Shown here in pieces: positions 49,903-54,846 of a stretch of 54,846 nucleotides of DNA. Made by a program: the position numbers and the translations under genes. The DNA lies in assembly GCA_900771955.1 (NCBI GenBank), contig CAAGPW010000070.1, positions 1 through 54,846 on the forward strand. Direction: 5' to 3'. Position 1 is the first letter of the stretch. Each line of letters opens with the position of its first letter. Source of the DNA: Lachnospiraceae bacterium (GTDB lineage Bacteria > Bacillota > Clostridia > Lachnospirales > Lachnospiraceae). Below the pieces are notes generated by a model, which worked only from the letters and a program-made list of their open reading frames with translations, made no database searches and was not told the origin of the DNA.

Positions 49903-50583
49903 ATGAATAACTTTTTTGCAGCCCCGACCGATGTCTGGGGCGATGATGCGGTAAAACTGACGACCGTCGGACTCATTCTGATCGTCGCGATCATCGCAGT
50001 TCTTATCATTACTTCTTTACTGATGCGGAAAACTGAAAAACGTACCGCAAAGATCACGACCAAACAGCTCGTCTGCTCTGCTGCTGCTATGGCGCTTGCG
50101 ATCGTCACATCCATGATCAAGCTGTTTGACCTGCCGATGGGCGGTTCTGTCACACTGCTTTCCATGCTCTTTATCGTACTGATCGGCTACTGGTACGGGC
50201 CGAAGGTCGGCATCACGGCTGCGGTTGCCTACGGTCTGCTTCAGTTTGTCTTAGAGCCGATCTTTTATACCATCCCGCAGATGATCGTAGATTATCCGCT
50301 GGCTTTCGGTGCACTCGGCATTTCCGGTTTCTTCTATAAAAAGAAACACGGTCTGATTCTCGGTTATATCGCAGGCGTGCTCGGCAGATATTTCTTTGCC
50401 TTTCTGTCCGGCCTTATTTTCTTCGGCGCATACGCTGCAGACTATAACATGAGCGCTCCGGTCTACTCACTGGTATACAACGGTGCTTACCTTCTGACCG
50501 AAGGCGGCATCACACTGATCATTATTGCGATCCCGTCGGTGCAGAATGCACTTGCCCGTGTAAAACGGATGGTACTGGAATAA
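49903..50583 (+). CDS. thiT: Thiamine ECF transporter S component ThiT
   Basis: 226 residues. An extra N-terminal membrane segment (about 18-40) precedes the ThiT core of six helices. Recognisable ThiT blocks are LPMGGSVTLLSMLFIVLIGYWYGPKVGI and the C-terminal YNGAYLLTEGGITLIII. The N-terminal extension (about 60 residues) is longer than in the canonical 180-190 residue ThiT. It binds thiamine with high affinity and uses a shared ECF energising module not encoded here. It complements thiC: one window holds both salvage and synthesis under TPP control. Confidence 0.95.
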   Translation: MNNFFAAPTDVWGDDAVKLTTVGLILIVAIIAVLIITSLLMRKTEKRTAKITTKQLVCSAAAMALAIVTSMIKLFDLPMGGSVTLLSMLFIVLIGYWYGPKVGITAAVAYGLLQFVLEPIFYTIPQMIVDYPLAFGALGISGFFYKKKHGLILGYIAGVLGRYFFAFLSGLIFFGAYAADYNMSAPVYSLVYNGAYLLTEGGITLIIIAIPSVQNALARVKRMVLE

Positions 50584-50595
50584 ATACTGTGCATC

Positions 50596-50647
50596 AAAAA
50601 ATGCCGTACTTTTTGAAACAACATGTCACAAAGTACGGCATTTTATT
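50596..50647. terminator. Bidirectional terminator between thiT and the flavodoxin gene
   Basis: AAAATGCCGTACTTT (from 50598) pairs with AAAGTACGGCATTTT (to 50644), with an A-run and T-run on the two sides. Confidence 0.88.
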
Positions 50648-50660
50648 ATTCTCTATTTTT

Positions 50661-51137
50661 CTACATCCACGTCTTCAGCCAACCGGCAATGTCTGCCTCT
50701 GTCGCGCGGTTCAATAATTTTTCGGAGACAAACTTCGCGGACGCGTCTACAGAAGGCGCAAGCTTCTCAACGGTTTTGCCGAATCCGCTTCCACCGGAAG
50801 TCGCGAATAAAGCGATCTTCTTTCCTGCAAAATCATAGCTCTCTAAGAATGTATTGATGATCGTCGGTGCCACATACCACCAGATTGGGAATCCGATAAT
50901 GACGGTATCGTACTGTTCCATATCCTTTACGGTTCCGGTCGTCTTTGGTCTGGATGCCGGATCATTCATCTCTACCGTGCTTCTTGCCTGCTTGTCCATC
51001 CAGTTTAAATCTGCCTTGGTGTAAGGCACTTCCGGCTTGATCTCAAAAAGATCCGCTTCTGCCGCCTTTGCCACTTTTTCCGCAACCTTTGCGGTCACTC
51101 CGCTTGCACTGAAATATGCCACTAATGTTTTTCCCAT
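50661..51137 (-). CDS. Flavodoxin-like protein
   Basis: 158 residues. The FMN phosphate loop is at the N-terminus (VAYFSASGVTAKVA), with FPIWWYVAPTIINTFLE in the middle and FATSGGSGFGKTVEKL near residue 112. It is the flavodoxin_4 style found beside reductases in Clostridia, and likely carries electrons or reduces a small substrate. The ribosome site is AAAGGAG. It heads a short region of decayed redox and regulatory genes. Confidence 0.93.
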   Translation of the reverse strand: MGKTLVAYFSASGVTAKVAEKVAKAAEADLFEIKPEVPYTKADLNWMDKQARSTVEMNDPASRPKTTGTVKDMEQYDTVIIGFPIWWYVAPTIINTFLESYDFAGKKIALFATSGGSGFGKTVEKLAPSVDASAKFVSEKLLNRATEADIAGWLKTWM

Positions 51138-51166
51138 TTTTTGTTCTCCTTTCAGATCTGATGTAT

Positions 51167-51355
51167 TTATTCTCCGTCTGCGTCCACAGTGCGGATCACC
51201 CTTGCCGGATTTCCCACTACGCCCGCATTCGGCGGAACATCCTTTGTCACAACCTCTGCTGCTCCAGCGATGGCATTCTCACTCCTTTTGCTCTCTGCCC
51301 ATGTCTCCTCCAGTTCTGGAGTTCTCACTCTAAGATCCACTCTTTCCCATTCCAT
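51167..51355 (-). pseudogene. Fragment of a left-handed beta-helix acetyltransferase gene (C-terminal tail)
   Basis: 62 codons. The last 37 residues (IAGAAEVVTKDVPPNAGVVG, then NPARVIR) match the C-terminal coil of maltose/galactoside O-acetyltransferases, where AGSVVTKDVPPNxxxxGNPAxVIR is invariant. The hexapeptide coils and active-site His are missing. A ribosome site (AGGAGAT) still precedes the ATG, so a short peptide might be made. Confidence 0.75.
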
Positions 51356-51381
51356 CGGAAAGATCTCCTAACCTGCATTTT

Positions 51382-52002
51382 CTACTCTAACAGCTTTTTT
51401 ACCGCCGCATAAGTCAGGTCATAGACCGAACTGTAAGTGTAATCGACACCTGCCCGCTCCATTGCTTCCTTCTGCTTATCCGTAACTACCGTATACGGAT
51501 ATATTCCAAACATAAAAGGAAAAAACGCGTACACAAATTCCTGTCTCTTGGCAATATCCATGTCCGGCCGGAATTTCTCAAGAAGCGCCATCATTGTCCG
51601 CAGTGAATTTCCGTAAGAAACTTTAAATTCCACCAGCAGTTCCAGTCTGCTGTTTTCCTCCAGATCATAGTGGTTCATGGACATGATCTTCAACAACTGG
51701 TGTCTGCGATCCAAAGACTGTGCGATCGCGGCTGCGATCTGTTCATTGTCCATCGGCTCCTGTCTTTTTTTGATGTCATTTAAATCCGATACCCATGCAT
51801 CATATTCCCTTTTGAGCAGCGCCAGAAAGATCTCCTCTTTGGTCTGAAAATAATTATAGATGGATGTCCTTGTAAATGAAGTCACATTTCCGATCTCCTT
51901 GATCGTGATCTCCTTAAAGCTCATGGTCTGATAGAGCTTTTCGCAGGCGTTAATAATTTCTTCCTTTCTCGCATTGGTTCTTTCTACAGATCCTGCCGGC
52001 AT
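51382..52002 (-). CDS. TetR-family transcriptional regulator
   Basis: 206 residues from ATG 52002. The frame is open to 52068, but the promoter -10 lies at 52040-52045, so the upstream Met codons are excluded. The HTH is ITIKEIGNVTSFTRTSIYNYF (about residues 28-48), and the C-terminal domain is an all-helical ligand/dimer region of the type in small TetR proteins. Two matching palindromes on its own promoter suggest autoregulation. The neighbouring SDR remnant on the same strand probably once belonged to its regulon. Confidence 0.92.
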   Translation of the reverse strand: MPAGSVERTNARKEEIINACEKLYQTMSFKEITIKEIGNVTSFTRTSIYNYFQTKEEIFLALLKREYDAWVSDLNDIKKRQEPMDNEQIAAAIAQSLDRRHQLLKIMSMNHYDLEENSRLELLVEFKVSYGNSLRTMMALLEKFRPDMDIAKRQEFVYAFFPFMFGIYPYTVVTDKQKEAMERAGVDYTYSSVYDLTYAAVKKLLE

Positions 52003-52024
52003 GCATGTACCATCCTTCCCTTTG

Positions 52025-52067
52025 TTCTGACATAAAGTCATTATAGTCTCATTCTGACATTGTGTCA
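52025..52067 (-). promoter_or_regulatory. Paired operators on the TetR promoter
   Basis: Two 16-bp direct repeats TTCTGACATnnnGTCA (52025-52040 and 52052-52067), each containing a TGAC-N5-GTCA palindrome, 27 bp apart. One overlaps the -35 and the other lies just downstream of the -10. Confidence 0.75.
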
Positions 52068-52068
52068 A
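52040..52068 (-). promoter_or_regulatory. Consensus promoter of the TetR gene
   Basis: Minus-strand TTGACA (52063-52068), 17 bp, TATAAT (52040-52045): a perfect sigma-A promoter. Confidence 0.88.
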
Positions 52069-52072
52069 TATT

Positions 52073-52399
52073 TTACACTTCCGGTTTTAACGGTCCATAA
52101 TAATAAGAGGAAGTTGCTCCTCCATCGATAAGAAATGTAGAACCGGTAATAAATGCCCCACTCTACCGACTGTGCCATGACACGTTTTTCATTGCAGCGC
52201 TTTGCCAGCTGATAAGCGTGAAGCGTATCTTTGATGTTTTCCGGCTGTAAGATCGCAAGCTTTAACAGCTCTTCCGTATCTGTTGTCGCAAGCGCGGCAT
52301 CTTCCTCTGCGGTAAGCTGCGGCATCCTAAAACCGGACTGGCTTGAGATCGTAACACCTGTCCCGCCCCCGTTACGATCATTACCTCTTTTTTACTCAT
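52073..52399 (-). pseudogene. SDR-family oxidoreductase, internally deleted twice
   Basis: A ribosome site (AAAGGAAAT) and ATG at 52399 start MSKKEVMIVTGAG, an SDR nucleotide-binding N-terminus. Near 52358 it jumps, out of frame, to VTISSQSGFRMPQLTAEEDA, which includes the middle/active-site region of an SDR. Near 52155 it jumps again, out of frame, to AFITGSTFLIDGGATSS, the SDR C-terminus, ending at 52073. About 110 codons remain of an expected 270 or so. Both breaks look like deletions between short repeats, so it is non-functional. Confidence 0.82.
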
Positions 52400-52506
52400 A
52401 TGATTTCCTTTCCGGTGCCTGAACACCCTGTTTTTGCTCTGTAATGATCATAAAATTTTGCACACCTTCCGTCAATTCGATTTCCGGCCGTTTCAGATAA
52501 GTTTTT
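52392..52506 (-). pseudogene. Possible C-terminal tail of a lost gene
   Basis: About 38 codons are open (RKTYLKRPEIELTEGVQNFM and on to KSYE), and the stop overlaps the SDR start (ATGAGTAA), as in an operon. There is no start codon or upstream body; the LysR remnant directly adjoins it. It is probably the end of a deleted gene. The family is not recognised. Confidence 0.35.
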
Positions 52507-53345
52507 CTAATGTGAATTTCCGGGTGTATTTATAGGGGAATATTGTTCTTTTAGCATTTCCGCAAATTCTTCTATATAATATCCTAAGTTATCCTTCTTC
52601 CAGAATGCACAGAATTTCCGTGTAATCTGGCTGTCTCCACGGTACAGTGGAATCCTTGCAATGGAAGCTTCAAAGTCTTTTCTGACACACTCTCCATCTG
52701 TCAGCAAAAATTCTTTTCCGCTGATGACCATAAGCTTTACTTCTTCGAGATTTTCCGCAAAAATAAAATCGCCCGAAAATCCAACCACATCATGATAGTA
52801 TTCCCGCTCGATCTCCTGCTGTCCTTTAGATGTGATCAGAATGCAGGGAATATTTTTTAATTCCTGCGGACTGATCCTCTCCAAACCTGCAAGGATACTT
52901 CTGGATGAAATTTCAATATAGCAATTTTCCGTAGTCAGTGTCAGGTTCCGGTATTCATCAGAAAAGGCCCTTCTCTGGTCATTAAAAACAAGATCCGCTT
53001 CCCCCGTTCGAAGCATCTGATATAATTCCTCGTGATTGCCATACCGCATCCTGGTTTCAACTTCCGGATATTTCGCACCAAACTGCCCTGCCGCCATAGG
53101 AAACTCCATTCCGGCATACCCTCGCAGCAACCCGATTCTAAGAACTGCCACATCCTGATCCGCAATCTTTCGCGCTTACGCGCAGATACGGTTATAATCA
53201 TCTAAAAGGATCAGACTTTTCTGATAAAAGAACTCTCCCGCCGGCGTCAGTTCAAACCGGCGGTTTTTCCGTATGAACAAAGAGACGCCGAGTTCCCGCT
53301 CAAGCGCCTGTATCTGTTGTGAGATCGCAGACTGCGAGATATGAC
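52507..53345 (-). pseudogene. LysR-family regulator, truncated and with a nonsense codon
   Basis: From about 53345 the frame reads HISQSAISQQIQALERELGV, the recognition helix of a LysR HTH, then continues to a TAA at 53176-53178 in the linker helix. It then continues in the same frame as the full effector-binding domain (about 215 residues, LRIGLLRGYAGMEFPMAAGQ onward) to the stop at 52507. The first 15-20 residues are missing, replaced by a GNAT fragment. The effector domain alone could re-initiate at GTG 53151, but it would not bind DNA. Confidence 0.8.
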
Positions 53346-53434
53346 ACTCCGTCTTCCACTACTTCATTCCAGATTGCCACCATCGCGGCCACATCATTTT
53401 CACTGTATCTACGAATCTTTATCTCATCTGTCAT
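53340..53434 (-). pseudogene. GNAT acetyltransferase N-terminal fragment
   Basis: ATG 53434 overlaps the rhodanese-like stop (ATGA) and encodes MTDEIKIRRYSENDVAAMVA, then IWNEVVEDGVSY, a typical N-terminus of GNAT acetyltransferases. After about 30 codons it runs directly into the LysR remnant in another frame. Confidence 0.72.
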
Positions 53435-53751
53435 TTTTTAAGTACCCCGTGATGTTCTTCCATGTATCCACCAAACACTGCATGTTTATAACCCATTTTT
53501 TTCAAGGCTCTCACCGCATCCTGCGGTTTATAGCTGTAACTTCCTATGATATACAGTTCTTTTTCTTTATCCGGAATTCTTCTTAAAACGCGATCTTCTG
53601 TAATCTTTTCAATTGGCATATTGATCGCTCCGGCAACATGTCCGCGGCTGTATTCCTCTTTGATACGACAGTCGATCAAAAGTGCGTTTTGTGATGTATG
53701 CGCCCGGTTTATGGCTTCATTCACCGTCAGTTTCTTTTTAAAAATGCTCAT
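53431..53751 (-). CDS. Rhodanese-like domain protein lacking the catalytic Cys
   Basis: 106 residues, a single rhodanese fold: ALLIDCRIKEEYSRGHVAGAINMP is the classic first half, and AVRALKKMGYKHAVFGGYMEE the second. The active-site loop, normally CxxGxRS, reads IIGSYSYKP, so the sulfur-carrying Cys is absent; the only Cys is in the early LIDCR strand. It may act as a binding or regulatory domain. Its stop overlaps the GNAT fragment start, showing a former operon. Confidence 0.85.
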   Translation of the reverse strand: MSIFKKKLTVNEAINRAHTSQNALLIDCRIKEEYSRGHVAGAINMPIEKITEDRVLRRIPDKEKELYIIGSYSYKPQDAVRALKKMGYKHAVFGGYMEEHHGVLKK

Positions 53752-53831
53752 TTGGTTTCCTCTTTCCTGTTTGTTTCTAAACAGATATTATACTATGTCT
53801 CCCGCACTTTCTTCAACCGTTTTATCACCTG

Positions 53832-54767
53832 TCACTGCATTTCCGTCCGCAGAAATTCCTTCATATCATCTGCTATCTTCTCATATTCATAATCCTGAAC
53901 ATAATGTGGACAATCCAGCGTTATGATCTGTCCATTCTCCGCATCTGCCAGATATTTTTTTGGTATCTCACGCCAGGTGTCCGTATCAAATCCGGTTCCC
54001 GTTCCATCCGAAACAAAAAGCAGCATCGGAATCTTGGGGATCGGACGTTTTTCCACCATACGCGCGTTTTCCCTTACTGTCTGATACTCATTTAACATGG
54101 TCACAGTTGCTGTTTTCCGATAAAAGAGCGCTTTGTATGTCTCCTTTTCTTTCTCGGATAAAGTGCCTCTTTTTACCGCGTCACCTTCCCAGACACCCGG
54201 GATTAGTCTCGTAACCCCGATCCGTGCGGCAGTTCCCGTCAGCTTAAGCATCGGCATATTTACCTTCATATCCGCATAATACTCCGGCACCGCCATATCA
54301 AGCCCGATGATCGCCTGCACTTCATCCGGATAGGTCTGCGCCCAGTAAAGTGCCTCCAACCCTGACATGGAATGCGGGCACAACACATACGGTGCCTCAC
54401 ACCCGGCCTCTTTTAATGCCTGCCTCGTATCCTCCAGAACAGAATCGATCCGTCTGCTTTTATCCGTGACATCACTGAAGCCGTATCCAAATCTTTCTAC
54501 CACTGCAACCTTATAATCGTCTAAAAGCAGGGAATCGAGCGACTGAAAGTCCAGGATCGGGGCACAGGTGCCTCCCCCTGACAGAAACACCAGTGTCACG
54601 TCTCCCGTTCCTCCGGTATACACACACATATCCTGTCCATCTACGGTAACCATCTGCCCAAGCGGCGTCAACGTTTTTTCTTCTTTCTTTAACTGGATTT
54701 TATGGTTTACATAAATCAAAGTAAAAACCACGACAATGACTGCTACTATGATAAAAACAATTTTCAT
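53832..54767 (-). CDS. Membrane-anchored alpha/beta-hydrolase
   Basis: 311 residues. One N-terminal membrane segment (about 3-22) with the hydrolase outside. The oxyanion region is FLSGGGTCAPILDF, the nucleophile elbow is CPHSMSGLEALYWA (Ser about 133), an acid is probable in FVSDGTGTGF, and His is in LDCPHYVQDYEYEK (near 290). Similar proteins act as esterases or lipases of unknown substrate. It has an inverted repeat just upstream and its own transcription unit. Confidence 0.88.
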   Translation of the reverse strand: MKIVFIIVAVIVVVFTLIYVNHKIQLKKEEKTLTPLGQMVTVDGQDMCVYTGGTGDVTLVFLSGGGTCAPILDFQSLDSLLLDDYKVAVVERFGYGFSDVTDKSRRIDSVLEDTRQALKEAGCEAPYVLCPHSMSGLEALYWAQTYPDEVQAIIGLDMAVPEYYADMKVNMPMLKLTGTAARIGVTRLIPGVWEGDAVKRGTLSEKEKETYKALFYRKTATVTMLNEYQTVRENARMVEKRPIPKIPMLLFVSDGTGTGFDTDTWREIPKKYLADAENGQIITLDCPHYVQDYEYEKIADDMKEFLRTEMQ

Positions 54768-54780
54768 AAGCTTCCTTGTA

Positions 54781-54804
54781 TGATAATTAGGAAGTTAATT
54801 ATCA
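54781..54804. promoter_or_regulatory. Inverted repeat upstream of the alpha/beta-hydrolase gene
   Basis: TGATAATTA-GGAAGT-TAATTATCA is a perfect 9+9 bp palindrome 14 bp before the ATG side of the gene. It is a candidate operator; its position in the leader suggests repression. Confidence 0.5.
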
Positions 54805-54846
54805 CACGTTTCCTTTCTTTTAATATCGTGGTTCAATACAATTCAG

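Overview
The window looks like chromosomal DNA of an anaerobic gut Firmicute of the class Clostridia, most likely a Lachnospiraceae of the Roseburia type. This is inferred from gene content: a fused AccD-AccA carboxyltransferase, FabK as the only enoyl-ACP reductase, ECF-type vitamin uptake (FolT, ThiT) behind THF and TPP riboswitches, a short ThiC, and a CstA-type transporter. No rRNA, tRNA, CRISPR array, phage gene or transposase was recognised.

Layout. 1-3110 (minus): an overlapping operon of a membrane diguanylate cyclase, a HAD phosphatase, an unknown protein and a MIF-like tautomerase cut by the window edge. 3200-4930 (plus): thiC behind a TPP riboswitch and attenuator. 4964-7872: a chemotaxis receptor, a CorA-type metal transporter with no usual start codon, and a small MraZ/AbrB-like protein. 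8000-8908: THF riboswitch and folT. 8912-13839 (minus): a peptide/nickel-class ABC importer with a double ATPase. 14020-23013: cstA, a repeat-rich beta-helix lipoprotein, an MFS exporter, a LysR/DUF1275 divergent pair and a SulP permease with a STAS domain.

23136-30640 is the most unusual part. A beheaded transketolase/DXS-type fragment abuts a two-component system (GHKL kinase plus LytTR regulator). Divergent from it lie a receiver-like protein without its phosphorylation site, a beta-propeller lipoprotein and a lipoprotein alkyl sulfatase. I read this as a regulated cell-surface sulfate-ester locus.

30878-41060: gdhA, an HD hydrolase and a complete-looking FASII operon (acpP-fabK-fabD-fabG-fabF-fabZ-accDA-fabH-marR). 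The operon starts at a consensus promoter overlapped by three evenly spaced FabT-like operators, but it lacks accB and accC. 41180-49626: a hydantoin/dihydropyrimidine degradation operon (hydantoinase, carbamoyl hydrolase, ABC importer, one unknown protein) with a PucR regulator. 49715-50583: a second TPP riboswitch and thiT.

50661-54767: flavodoxin, TetR regulator, rhodanese-like protein and an alpha/beta hydrolase, interleaved with decayed genes (acetyltransferase tail, doubly deleted SDR, nonsense LysR joined to a GNAT head). A short sequence element recurs directly after the terminators of four unrelated minus-strand genes.
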